64,000 nt of DNA from an uncultured Alphaproteobacteria bacterium (GTDB lineage: Bacteria > Pseudomonadota > Alphaproteobacteria > HIMB59 > GCA-002718135), in contig CACNUO010000001.1 in NCBI GenBank assembly GCA_902623585.1, positions 136,314 to 200,313 of the forward strand, in the 5' to 3' direction. The position numbers and the translations under genes were made by a program. Below the pieces are notes generated by a model. That model did no database searches and was not told the DNA's origin. It was given only the letters and a program-made list of their open reading frames with translations. How positions within the stretch are numbered: position 1 is the stretch's first letter; each line of letters starts with the position of its first letter. This document shows positions 10,103-18,258 of this stretch, piece by piece.

Positions 10103-11315
10103 AGCTGGTCTAGATATTGGTAATTCAAAAATTTCATGTGTCATTGCTGATTATAAGACTACCGAAAAAATTAATATCTTATCCATTGTTAGTGTTCCTA
10201 ATAATAATATTAAAAAAAATATTATTTTAAATTTTGAAAATTTGCATAATCAAATTAAATCTTTAGTTAACGAGGCTGAAAAACTATCTCAAACTAAATT
10301 AAATTCTATTAATCTAAATTTATCTCTATTGAATTCTAATTCTTATTACTATGACTCTGCAATAGAATTAAAAAATGAGAGAATTTCAGAATTACATCTG
10401 AAAAAAATTATTAATCAATCAGAATATTTTAATAATCAAAGTGAAAAATTTGAAGTTTTTAATAATATAACCTCATATGATATCGATAATAACCTGTATT
10501 TTAATGCACCAATAGGAAATTATTCAGATAATATCAAAATTAACTTTTATAAAATAAATATACAAAAAAAATATTCAGATAATATTTCAAGTGTCATCAA
10601 AAAATTGAAACTTAATATTGATAATTATATTCCTTCTCCATTATCTTCATCTTTATCATCCCTAACAAAAGATGAAAAAGAACTTGGAACTATTTGTATT
10701 GATTTAGGTCATTCAACATCGTCTATATCAGTTTTTGAAAATAATAAATTTGTATATGGAGATGCAATAGGTGTTGGCAGTAATAATGTTACATTAGATA
10801 TTGCTCGAGGTTTATCTACTAATATTTCCAGTGCTGAAAGATTGAAAACTTTATACGGTTCTCTAGTTTCATCGCCCAGCGATGATCACGAAATAATAGA
10901 AATTCCAATAATTTCAGGTGATAAAAATTCATTTAAACAAATAACAAGATCTAGCTTAAATGCTATTATTAGACCGCGTATCGAAGAAACTTTAGAGATG
11001 ATATGGCAAAAAATTAAAGACAATAATTTAAATAATAAAAAATTAAATAATGTAGTTCTTACCGGTGGTGGGGCAATGATGGACAATATTGAAAAATATG
11101 TTGAAACAATTTTTGCAAGTGGAGTGAGAGTATCAAACCCCTTAGAACAATTAAATTTGGATAATAATTTTAAAAAACCCAATTTTTGCGACATTATTGG
11201 ATCTATCTTGTATGACCAAGATTTATTTAAAATTGATTTTTTAGCAAATCAATCAAAAAATTCAAAAAAACGAGGAATATCAAGCTTTTTTTCTTGGCTT
11301 GATCAGTATATTTAG
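10095..11315 (+). CDS. ftsA: Cell division protein FtsA
   Basis: Actin-like ATPase that tethers FtsZ filaments to the membrane. The N-terminal phosphate-binding loop GLDIGNSKISCVIADYK, the second phosphate loop ICIDLGHSTSSISVF near residue 201 and the adenosine motif VVLTGGGAMMDNI near 319 are visible. The C-terminal end GISSFFSWLDQYI fits the amphipathic membrane-targeting helix of the family. 406 residues. Followed by an 79-base gap holding the ftsZ regulatory region. Confidence 0.95.
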   Translation: MIKAGLDIGNSKISCVIADYKTTEKINILSIVSVPNNNIKKNIILNFENLHNQIKSLVNEAEKLSQTKLNSINLNLSLLNSNSYYYDSAIELKNERISELHLKKIINQSEYFNNQSEKFEVFNNITSYDIDNNLYFNAPIGNYSDNIKINFYKINIQKKYSDNISSVIKKLKLNIDNYIPSPLSSSLSSLTKDEKELGTICIDLGHSTSSISVFENNKFVYGDAIGVGSNNVTLDIARGLSTNISSAERLKTLYGSLVSSPSDDHEIIEIPIISGDKNSFKQITRSSLNAIIRPRIEETLEMIWQKIKDNNLNNKKLNNVVLTGGGAMMDNIEKYVETIFASGVRVSNPLEQLNLDNNFKKPNFCDIIGSILYDQDLFKIDFLANQSKNSKKRGISSFFSWLDQYI

Positions 11316-11340
11316 ATAATACTATATATAGTAAATTATA

Positions 11341-11390
11341 TTGACGATTTCGAACATAAATCGTTAAAAACTATTTAAAACGGCGGAGAT
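11341..11390 (+). promoter_or_regulatory. ftsZ upstream region: inverted repeat, CtrA-like TTAA-N7-TTAA box and Shine-Dalgarno
   Basis: Seen in sequence: a perfect 7-bp inverted repeat ACGATTT/AAATCGT (11344-11350 and 11358-11364, loop 7), a TTAA-N7-TTAA arrangement at 11364-11378, and GGCGGAG as Shine-Dalgarno at 11382-11388, eight bases before the ATG. TTGACG at 11341 could be a -35, with TTAAAA 17 bases later as a weak -10. TTAA-N7-TTAA is the binding pattern of the cell-cycle regulator CtrA, which controls ftsZ in Caulobacter. In such AT-rich DNA the pattern will also occur by chance. Confidence 0.4.
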
Positions 11391-11394
11391 TACA

Positions 11395-13047
11395 ATGACT
11401 ATCAATATTTCAATACAAGATGTAGCGCAAAACTTACATCCCAAAATAACAGTTTTAGGTGTAGGTGGATCTGGGGGAAATGCAGTTAACAACATGATTA
11501 ATGCTAATTTAGAAGGCGTAGATTTTTTAATAGCTAATACAGATGCGCAAGCTTTACAAATTTCAAGTTGTCCAAATAAAATTCAATTAGGATTAAACAG
11601 TACCAAAGGTTTAGGTGCGGGAATGAGACCTGATATTGGCAGACAGGCAGCAGAAGAAGCAATTCAAGATCTAAGTGAAAAGTTTGAAGGTAGTCATATG
11701 CTTTTTATAGCAGCTGGAATGGGTGGTGGTACTGGCACAGGAGCTGCACCAGTGATTGCTAAACTAGCAAGAGAAAAAGGAATACTAACTGTAGGTGTTG
11801 TAACAAAACCATTTCATTTTGAAGGCTCTCAAAGAATGAAGTTAGCCGAGAAAGGAATTGAAGAATTGCAACAGTATGTTGACACATTACTAACAATACC
11901 TAATCAAAATTTATTTAGAATTGCTAATGAAAAAACCACTTTTTCTGATGCTTTTAAAATGGCAGACGACGTTTTATATGCAGGTGTAAGAGGCGTAACT
12001 GATCTTATGGTTCAGCCTGGAATGATAAATTTAGATTTCTCAGATATCAAAACTGTAATGTCAGAAATGGGTAAAGCTATGATGGGTACTGGTGAAGCAC
12101 AAGGCGAAGGTAGAGCAATTGCGGCTGCTGAAGCAGCTATTGCAAACCCATTAATTGATGACGTATCCTTAAAAGGTGCAAAAGGTCTAATAATTAATAT
12201 TACTGGCGGTAAAGACATCACATTGTATGAAGTTGATGAGGCTGCAAATAGAATCAAACAAGAAATTGATGAAGAAGCTAACATTATTTATGGAACTACT
12301 TGCGACGATAGACTTGAAGGTGTTGTAAGAGTAAGTATTGTTGCTACAGGCATTGATGCAAACAATAATATATCAGCTAAACCAATAGAAAACTTTGCAC
12401 CAATAAATATAAATAATGATATTTATAAACAAGATATAGAAAAACCTGAGTTATTGTCTGAAAATCCAATTATGCAGGAAAATGCCTCAGAAGATGGGGG
12501 CATTATAGATGAAGAGATTAATGAGATAGCAAATGAAGGAATACTCAATAATCAAATTTCTGATAATACTCATGTAGATGAGCAATCAAATATAGACCAA
12601 TTAGAGACTTCAAGCTTAAAAGAAAATATTGATGATAAAGCATTTGTTCAAAACGAAGCTACACAAACTTTAGATCAAATTGAAACTGATAATATCTCTG
12701 TTGAAGTATCAAGCTCATCTTTGGATATAGATAAACCAAATGAGGCAAGTGTAAGAAGGTTAAGTTTATTCGATACCCTTTCTACTGAAAATAAATCTCA
12801 AGATATAGCTTCAGAAAATGATATTCTTACAAAGAATGAACCTGTCTTTGCATCTTCAGAGGAAAAGATTGAAGAAAATGATTCTGATGAGGATAACAAT
12901 TCTGAAGAAGTTAATTTAGGTATCGTTGAAAAAGAAGAATTCAGTGCTGAACAGAGTGAATCCTCTGAAATAGATGATGAATTCAATCAGGAAACAGAGG
13001 AAGAACTTTTAGATATACCAACTTTCCTTAGAAGACAGGCTAATTAG
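11395..13047 (+). CDS. ftsZ: Cell division GTPase FtsZ
   Basis: Tubulin-like GTPase forming the Z-ring. The core spans residues about 15-325 with [13 protein letters not shown] near 21 and the tubulin signature [10 protein letters not shown] near 109. A long acidic, low-complexity linker of about 200 residues follows, and the protein ends with the conserved peptide [10 protein letters not shown] that binds FtsA and other partners. 550 residues is longer than the roughly 380-residue enterobacterial form but common in Alphaproteobacteria. It has its own leader and Shine-Dalgarno, unlike the tightly overlapping genes before it, so separate high-level expression is likely. Confidence 0.97.
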   Translation: MTINISIQDVAQNLHPKITVLGVGGSGGNAVNNMINANLEGVDFLIANTDAQALQISSCPNKIQLGLNSTKGLGAGMRPDIGRQAAEEAIQDLSEKFEGSHMLFIAAGMGGGTGTGAAPVIAKLAREKGILTVGVVTKPFHFEGSQRMKLAEKGIEELQQYVDTLLTIPNQNLFRIANEKTTFSDAFKMADDVLYAGVRGVTDLMVQPGMINLDFSDIKTVMSEMGKAMMGTGEAQGEGRAIAAAEAAIANPLIDDVSLKGAKGLIINITGGKDITLYEVDEAANRIKQEIDEEANIIYGTTCDDRLEGVVRVSIVATGIDANNNISAKPIENFAPININNDIYKQDIEKPELLSENPIMQENASEDGGIIDEEINEIANEGILNNQISDNTHVDEQSNIDQLETSSLKENIDDKAFVQNEATQTLDQIETDNISVEVSSSSLDIDKPNEASVRRLSLFDTLSTENKSQDIASENDILTKNEPVFASSEEKIEENDSDEDNNSEEVNLGIVEKEEFSAEQSESSEIDDEFNQETEEELLDIPTFLRRQAN

Positions 13048-13052
13048 TAAAT

Positions 13053-13092
13053 CAACTATTATCTGCAATATTTTGAAATATTAGGTTAGTTG
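13053..13092 (+). other. Two-tier AT-rich stem-loop in the ftsZ-lpxC spacer
   Basis: Nested inverted repeats just after the ftsZ stop: outer arms CAACTA (13053-13058) and TAGTTG (13087-13092), inner arms AATATTT (13067-13073) and AAATATT (13076-13082). The inner loop is only two bases, so the RNA hairpin would open to a loop of about four. It could protect the ftsZ mRNA 3' end or be a protein-binding palindrome. No function can be assigned from the sequence alone. Confidence 0.4.
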
Positions 13093-13114
13093 TTAAGAAC
13101 GTCAAAAATATATA

Positions 13115-13141
13115 AAAAAAGTGCTGAAATCAGCACTTTTT
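13115..13141 (+). terminator. Bidirectional-looking intrinsic terminator after ftsZ
   Basis: GTGCTG (13121-13126), loop AAAT, CAGCAC (13131-13136), preceded by a run of A and followed by TTTTT, the classical Rho-independent form. The T run ends five bases before the lpxC ATG, so lpxC has no visible Shine-Dalgarno outside the hairpin. lpxC translation must rely on read-through from ftsZ, on a transcript starting within the hairpin, or on leaderless initiation. Confidence 0.75.
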
Positions 13142-13145
13142 AAAA

Positions 13146-14018
13146 ATGATAGACACATCAAATAATTCTAAAAATCAACAAACAATAGCTGAGCCAGTAT
13201 CAATTAATGGAATAGGGTTGCATTCAGGAGTAGATGTAACAATGAAATTATATCCTGCTGAAGCTGATTATGGAATAAAGTTTATCCGAAAGGATCTGAA
13301 TAAAAATAACATCATTGAAGCTATATGGTCAAATGTAACTAATACAAATTTAAGCACAACTATAAGTAATCAAAATGGTGCAAGTGTCTCAACAATTGAA
13401 CATTTGATGAGTGCTTTGTCTGGACTACACATAGATAATATCAAAATTGAAATTGACGGACCAGAAGTACCAATAATGGATGGAAGTTCAATAAAGTTTG
13501 TTGAACTTATTGATCAAACATTAACCCAAAGTTTAAATAAAAGAAGAAAAATTTTAAAAGTTAATAAAAATATTAAAGTAGAAAATAATGACTCATCTGT
13601 AGAATTAAAACCAAATAATCAATTTTCAATTGATTTTGAAATTGATTTTCCTAGTAAATTAGTCAGTAAACAAAGCTGTCAACTACAACTAGTAAATGGA
13701 AACTATAAAACTGATATTGCATCAGCACGTACTTTTGGATTTGAAAGAGATGTTGATATGCTTAGATCAAATGGTTTAGCACTAGGGGGGTCTTTAGATA
13801 ACGCTGTTGTTGTTGGAGATAGTAAAATACTTAATTCTGATGGATTGCGCTTTAAGGATGAGTTTGTAAGACATAAAATTCTTGATTCTATCGGAGATTT
13901 GTATTTAGCTGGAGCTCCAATTCATGGATATTTTTTAGGTAACAAATCAGGTCATCATTTAAACAACTTATTATTAAGGTCGTTATTTGCTGATAAAAAT
14001 AACTACGAATATATTTAG
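13146..14018 (+). CDS. lpxC: UDP-3-O-acyl-N-acetylglucosamine deacetylase LpxC
   Basis: Zinc deacetylase performing the committed step of lipid A synthesis. Characteristic blocks are GIGLHSGVDV near residue 22, the zinc-ligand segment STIEHLMSALSGLH near 78, ARTFGFERD near 195, and the second zinc/catalytic region RHKILDSIGDLYLAG near 238 followed by GHHLNNLL. The ATG at 13146 is the only start that keeps the N-terminal beta strand, although it lies directly behind a terminator. 290 residues. Its presence implies an LPS-bearing outer membrane. It converges with fumC with no gap. Confidence 0.94.
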   Translation: MIDTSNNSKNQQTIAEPVSINGIGLHSGVDVTMKLYPAEADYGIKFIRKDLNKNNIIEAIWSNVTNTNLSTTISNQNGASVSTIEHLMSALSGLHIDNIKIEIDGPEVPIMDGSSIKFVELIDQTLTQSLNKRRKILKVNKNIKVENNDSSVELKPNNQFSIDFEIDFPSKLVSKQSCQLQLVNGNYKTDIASARTFGFERDVDMLRSNGLALGGSLDNAVVVGDSKILNSDGLRFKDEFVRHKILDSIGDLYLAGAPIHGYFLGNKSGHHLNNLLLRSLFADKNNYEYI

Positions 14019-15404
14019 TTAAATCATTTTCTTTGGATCAACTATCTTATCAAATTCCTTTTCTGAAATTAATTTTAATTTTAATGCCGCTTCTTTTAGA
14101 GTCAAATTTTCATCAAATGCTTTTTTAGCAATTTTTGCTGCATTATCATATCCAATACTTTTATTTAGGGCAGTTACAAGCATTAAAGAGTTATTTAAAT
14201 GATTATCAATCATTATTTTATTTGCCTTTAATCCTTTTAAACAATTTTTATTAAAACTTTTTATTCCATCATTAATAAGATTAATAGATTGAATTATATT
14301 CAAGGCTATAACTGGTTTATACGCATTTAATTGAAAGTGACCATTTGAACCTGCAATATCTACTGTTGTACTATTTCCAATTACTTGGACGCAGACCATA
14401 CTCAATGCTTCAATTTGAGTTGGATTTATTTTTCCTGGCATTATTGATGACCCAGGTTCATTTGCAGGTAATATCAATTCTCCTAAGCCTGATCTAGGTC
14501 CAGAGGCTAAAAATCTAATGTCATTTATTATTTTCAATAATGAAATTGATAAAGTTTTTAAAGAATTTGAAAAATTAATTAGTGGATCATGAGAAGCTAA
14601 AGACTCAAATTTATTTTGAGCAGGTTTGTAATTATCCCTAGTAAGTTTATTCAAATATTTACAAAATACTTTATCAAATTTTTTTGGTGCATTAATTCCA
14701 GAACCTACAGCAGTGCCACCCTGAGCAAGATATTTTAATTCTAATTTTGAAACTTCTATTCTTTTTAAACAAGCTTGTAATTGAGTACAAAAAGCAGAAA
14801 ATTCATCACCTAAAGTAATTGGCGTTGCATCTTGAGTATGCGTTCTTCCTATTTTAATTATTTTTTGAAATATTTTTTTCTTTTTTTGAAATTCTTTTAT
14901 TAAGTCTTTTAGATTTGGAATCAAATCTTTTATTGATAACTCGTTAATTGCAACATGCATAATTGTTGGAAAGGTATCATTTGATGATTGAGATAAATTT
15001 ACATGATCATTTGGATGAATAGGTTTTTTACTTCCAATTCTTCCTTTTAATTTTTTGATAACATGATTACTAATTACTTCATTTGCATTCATATTAGTTT
15101 GAGTTCCAGATCCAGTTTGCCATACTGATAATGGAAACTCTTCAATAAGTTTTAAATTAATAATATCATCACAGGCTTTTGATATTAATAGTCCCAATTT
15201 TTTATCTATAACACCAAGTTCTATATTAGCTTCTGCAGCCGCTTTTTTTTGCTGTCCCAATGCTATAATTAATTCTGATGGTATTTTTTCACTGCCAATT
15301 TTAAAATTTTCTAAGGATCTTTGAGTTTGTGCACCCCAAAGTTTATTTTGATCAATTTTTTTAGAACCTAAACTATCAAATTCTATTCTTTTTTTATTAG
15401 CCAT
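14019..15404 (-). CDS. fumC: Class II fumarate hydratase FumC
   Basis: Iron-independent fumarase of the TCA cycle. The superfamily signature GSSIMPGKINPTQ is clear near residue 316, along with SSNDTFPT near 140 and GRTHTQDATPI near 184. 461 residues is the expected length. Closely adjoins lpxC head-to-tail on the opposite strand and is divergent from gpmA across about 40 bases. In many Alphaproteobacteria fumC sits beside sspB, as here with gpmA between. Confidence 0.96.
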   Translation of the reverse strand: MANKKRIEFDSLGSKKIDQNKLWGAQTQRSLENFKIGSEKIPSELIIALGQQKKAAAEANIELGVIDKKLGLLISKACDDIINLKLIEEFPLSVWQTGSGTQTNMNANEVISNHVIKKLKGRIGSKKPIHPNDHVNLSQSSNDTFPTIMHVAINELSIKDLIPNLKDLIKEFQKKKKIFQKIIKIGRTHTQDATPITLGDEFSAFCTQLQACLKRIEVSKLELKYLAQGGTAVGSGINAPKKFDKVFCKYLNKLTRDNYKPAQNKFESLASHDPLINFSNSLKTLSISLLKIINDIRFLASGPRSGLGELILPANEPGSSIMPGKINPTQIEALSMVCVQVIGNSTTVDIAGSNGHFQLNAYKPVIALNIIQSINLINDGIKSFNKNCLKGLKANKIMIDNHLNNSLMLVTALNKSIGYDNAAKIAKKAFDENLTLKEAALKLKLISEKEFDKIVDPKKMI

Positions 15405-15445
15405 TATTTATTAACAAATACTCTATAACATATTATATAGAACAT

Positions 15446-16075
15446 ATGAACAAACTTGTTTTACTAAGACATGGTCAAAGTCAGTGGAATTTAGAAAATA
15501 GATTTACTGGCTGGAAAGATGTTCCATTAACTGAAAAAGGTATTAATGAAGCTAATAATGCAGGACATTTATTAAAAAAACATAATATAAAAATTGATAA
15601 AGTTTTTAGTAGTGTTTTAGAAAGGGCAAATAAAACAGCAGAAATAGCTATAAAGGCATCAGAGATAGAAAATTTACATAAAAATGGAAAACTTATTTAT
15701 GAAAAAGATCAAAAACTGAATGAGAGGGATTATGGAGATTTAGTTGGTTTAAATAAAGCTGAAACTGCTGATAAATTTGGAAAAGAACAAGTTCACATAT
15801 GGAGAAGATCTTATGATACACCGCCTCCAAATGGAGAAAGTCTTAAGGATGTGGTAGACCGAGTTTCTCCATACTTTACTGAAATAATTGAACCTCATAT
15901 TTTAAATAAAAAAAATATTTTAATTGCAGCACATGGTAATTCCTTAAGAGCAATAATGATTAAAGTTGGTATGTATAAGCCTGAAGAAATATCTTCAATA
16001 GAACTTCCAACTGGTAGTCCATTATGTTTAGATTACCAAAATGGTAAATTAATTGAACATTATTACTTAGATTAA
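15446..16075 (+). CDS. gpmA: 2,3-bisphosphoglycerate-dependent phosphoglycerate mutase
   Basis: Glycolytic/gluconeogenic enzyme interconverting 3- and 2-phosphoglycerate through a phosphohistidine. The catalytic RHGQSQWN is at residues 8-15, the loop ERDYGDL near 93 and the second histidine in AAHGNSLRA near 171. 209 residues is the short alphaproteobacterial form. The 3' end overlaps sspB by four bases in convergent orientation. Confidence 0.95.
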   Translation: MNKLVLLRHGQSQWNLENRFTGWKDVPLTEKGINEANNAGHLLKKHNIKIDKVFSSVLERANKTAEIAIKASEIENLHKNGKLIYEKDQKLNERDYGDLVGLNKAETADKFGKEQVHIWRRSYDTPPPNGESLKDVVDRVSPYFTEIIEPHILNKKNILIAAHGNSLRAIMIKVGMYKPEEISSIELPTGSPLCLDYQNGKLIEHYYLD

Positions 16076-16503
16076 TTTTTTTTATAATTTGAAAAATTAA
16101 TTACATTATCTTTTTTTGATTTATTATTTTCTAATTTTTTATTTTCTTTATTCTTAATGTTACTTTTTTGTAAAATTAAACCAAAATTGGCTGAAGGATC
16201 TGCAAATGAAATAATAGCATTATAATTAATTTTTAAGTTTGTTTTAATATCACCAAATGATAGTGTAATAGAAAAATCATTTTTATTTATTTCTAAATCA
16301 TAATATTCATATTGAATAATAATTGTCATTTCTTGGGGATATTTTTGTTTTAACCAATTAGGTAATTCAACGTTTTTATGATTCGTTAAAAATGTAATGT
16401 AGAGATGATTATTATTTGATAATCCATTATCTTTTATGTTTTTAAGAATATCTTTAAGTACATTTAGCATATTTTTATCTAGTATCTTTTGATATTCAAT
16501 CAT
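16072..16503 (-). CDS. sspB: SspB family adaptor for ClpXP degradation
   Basis: Adaptor that recognises the AANDN-type part of tmRNA-encoded tags and hands tagged proteins to ClpXP. The beta-rich core with LYITFLTNH near residue 39, LPNWLKQKYP near 52 and FSITLSFGDIKTNLKI near 87 matches the alphaproteobacterial type. The lysine/asparagine-rich tail ends in NVINFSNYKKN, a plausible ClpX-binding tail. The tmRNA gene lies about 2 kb away and its predicted tag starts with ANDN, so adaptor and substrate tag fit each other. Confidence 0.85.
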   Translation of the reverse strand: MIEYQKILDKNMLNVLKDILKNIKDNGLSNNNHLYITFLTNHKNVELPNWLKQKYPQEMTIIIQYEYYDLEINKNDFSITLSFGDIKTNLKINYNAIISFADPSANFGLILQKSNIKNKENKKLENNKSKKDNVINFSNYKKN

Positions 16504-16551
16504 TTCAGTTTTATTTTTTTATTAAATATTTAAAGTATTGCAATAAAATTT

Positions 16552-17064
16552 ATGAGTTTAGATAAAAATAATTCGCAATATAGTAAAATAGCAAAATTAT
16601 TTCATTGGGGATTTGTTTTTTTATTTGTTTATGGTGTAGCAAAGCAAGTAGATGATATTAATCAACTTGAAGATACAGCCTTTTTTAGATTTGAAATTAT
16701 TTTTGCAGTAATTTTTCTATTCCTTCTATTAATCCGTCTAATTTATATGAAAACTACACAGAAATCATCCTTACCTGAAGATACTCCTAAAGCTCAAAAA
16801 TTAGCTGCTAAAATTGTTCACAACGGGATGTATGCTTTATTAATAGGTACTGTGTTATCAGGATTATTGATTGGATTTTTATTTTGGATAGAACTTAAAG
16901 ATGGAAATATAATTGATATTGTTATTCTTCTTCACGAATTAAACATTAATTTACTTTATTGGCTAATAGGTATTCATATTTTAGCAGCAACCTATCATCG
17001 TTTAAAAAGAGATGGTGTTTGGACTGCAATGGTGCCTTTTTTGAAAGAAAAAAACCCCAAATAA
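16552..17064 (+). CDS. Cytochrome b561 family membrane protein
   Basis: Four hydrophobic segments in 170 residues, with histidines placed as in bacterial cytochrome b561: LFHWGF near residue 17, KIVHNGMYAL near 88, LLHELNIN near 126 and GIHILAATYHRLKRDG near 142. Such proteins carry two b haems and move electrons between quinone and periplasmic acceptors or superoxide. Substrate cannot be told from sequence. It is divergent from sspB and convergent with the rhodanese. Confidence 0.82.
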   Translation: MSLDKNNSQYSKIAKLFHWGFVFLFVYGVAKQVDDINQLEDTAFFRFEIIFAVIFLFLLLIRLIYMKTTQKSSLPEDTPKAQKLAAKIVHNGMYALLIGTVLSGLLIGFLFWIELKDGNIIDIVILLHELNINLLYWLIGIHILAATYHRLKRDGVWTAMVPFLKEKNPK

Positions 17065-17082
17065 ATTTTTAATTAAATGAAA

Positions 17083-17448
17083 TTATTTTTTTAACTTTTC
17101 CCATTCAGCCATACCGCCAGTAATATTCTTAACATTTTTAATACCCATATCTTTCATTGTTTTAGTTGATAAGGTTCCTTGCCCACCTACGCCACAAAAT
17201 ACAACATATTCTTTATCTGGGTTTTCTTTAAAAAATTTATTTTCTAAAGGACTACCTTCTGCCAAATAAAATTCAAGAAAAGCTCTATCTAAATGTATCG
17301 CATTTCCAATTGTTCCTTTAGAAAAACTCTCTTTATCCCTAACATCAATAAATTGTACGTTTGGATCATTGAGCTTTTCCTTTGCTTCTGTTGCAGAAAT
17401 ATTTTCAATTTCATTTTTAACACTCATCAAATCTTCAAATTTTTTCAT
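17083..17448 (-). CDS. Rhodanese-like sulfurtransferase domain protein
   Basis: Single rhodanese domain of 121 residues. VQFIDVRDKESFSKGTIGNA is the CH2A-like region near residue 32, and the active-site loop CGVGGQG carries the cysteine expected to hold the persulfide near residue 84; the C-terminal GGMAEWEKL is the standard end. No signal peptide, so cytoplasmic. Acceptor unknown. The stretch upstream on this strand (17449-17603) holds a partial copy of the tmRNA 3' end and octamer repeats. Confidence 0.85.
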   Translation of the reverse strand: MKKFEDLMSVKNEIENISATEAKEKLNDPNVQFIDVRDKESFSKGTIGNAIHLDRAFLEFYLAEGSPLENKFFKENPDKEYVVFCGVGGQGTLSTKTMKDMGIKNVKNITGGMAEWEKLKK

Positions 17449-17468
17449 TTTCTCCTTACCTTATTTTT

Positions 17469-17482
17469 ATGGGGTGTTCTGT
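17469..17482. repeat. Imperfect direct copy of the tmRNA 3' end (distal copy)
   Basis: ATGGGGTGTTCTGT here matches ATGGGGCGTTCTGT at 18259-18272, the 3' boundary of the tmRNA gene, at 13 of 14 positions in the same orientation. The two copies bracket about 790 bp holding one hypothetical gene. tmRNA 3' ends are common attachment sites for integrating elements, so this could be an att scar. No integrase is visible nearby. Confidence 0.4.
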
Positions 17483-17533
17483 AGAACGACTACTAAATTA
17501 TTATTAACAGAAATTAAGGACTTTTGGAAACTT

Positions 17534-17597
17534 CTTCGTAGAAACTTCGTAGTAAGTTTTCTTTATTTTTCAGATTTCTTGTTTTAGTTCTTCGTAG
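17534..17597. repeat. Cluster of CTTCGTAG octamers
   Basis: CTTCGTAG occurs at 17534-17541, 17545-17552 and 17590-17597, and again at 18203-18210 on the other side of the hypothetical gene. The second and fourth copies share the longer AAACTTCGTAG. I did not notice this half-GC octamer elsewhere in the window. It is the only feature I see in the 155-base gap between the rhodanese and the hypothetical gene, apart from the tmRNA-end copy. Confidence 0.5.
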
Positions 17598-17603
17598 TCT
17601 TTT

Positions 17604-18131
17604 TTATTCTTTAATTAAGGATAATAATTTCTTTGCTAGTCTAGAAACTGCCTTTCTTCTATCTTTTGAAAGTTTTTTAATAATTTTTATATTTTCTTTT
17701 ATTGTTTTATTATCAATTTTATTGAAAGTTATTAGAGCATTCATTGATTGACACAAAACAATCCAATCACTGGAATTATTAAGATAATCAGATACAATTT
17801 TTTTTGCTTTTTTTTGTTCTTTATTTTCTAATTGATTAACTAATTCTGAAAATAATTGAGCGCAGGTCCATTGTGTGGAAGATTGTTTTATTTTTGAAAT
17901 TTTGTTTAAGAAAATATGTTTAAAATCTAAAAACCATTCTGGTTTTTGTCTAAATATTCTTTTAAAAGCATTTGATGTTCTTAATCTTACTATTTGGTCT
18001 GTGCTTGAATAACACTTAATTAATGGATTAATTCTATTTTTTTTAACAATAACATGTTCAACAACTTTTATTGTATTACCTAGTGAATTTGGATGACCTC
18101 CAGTTAGTTCAGACTCATAATTCATTATCAA
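17604..18131 (-). CDS. Hypothetical helical-repeat (HEAT/ARM-like) protein
   Basis: 175 residues, no signal peptide, largely alpha-helical by composition. Segments such as DQIVRLRTSNAFKRIF, WTCAQLFSELVNQL and WIVLCQSMNALITF look like HEAT/ARM helices, suggesting a protein- or nucleic-acid-binding scaffold; the end is very basic (KLSKDRRKAVSRLAKKLL). The N-terminal SELTGGHPNSLGNT is the most motif-like part. A second ATG at 18125 is equally possible. It is bracketed by a repeat of the tmRNA 3' end and octamer repeats, so it may be an acquired or relic cargo gene. Function unknown. Confidence 0.65.
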   Translation of the reverse strand: MIMNYESELTGGHPNSLGNTIKVVEHVIVKKNRINPLIKCYSSTDQIVRLRTSNAFKRIFRQKPEWFLDFKHIFLNKISKIKQSSTQWTCAQLFSELVNQLENKEQKKAKKIVSDYLNNSSDWIVLCQSMNALITFNKIDNKTIKENIKIIKKLSKDRRKAVSRLAKKLLSLIKE

Positions 18132-18202
18132 TTAATTTGTTTAAATAAATCTGACAATTAACATTACCTAATAATAAATTATATATTTTCCTTAGTAGTA
18201 AA

Positions 18203-18210
18203 CTTCGTAG
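18203..18210. repeat. Fourth CTTCGTAG copy
   Basis: Isolated copy of the octamer that is clustered at 17534-17597, lying in the 127-base spacer between the hypothetical gene and the tmRNA 3' end. The shared context is AAACTTCGTAG. Nothing else is recognised in this spacer. Confidence 0.45.
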
Positions 18211-18258
18211 AGAGGTTTTTAAAAGAAATTGTTGATTTGATTAGATAATATTTAAAAA

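Noticed and set aside
17471-17490. Hairpin GTTCT-GT-AGAAC as a terminator
   Set aside because: Two-base loop and no following T run on either strand; better explained as part of the tmRNA-end repeat.
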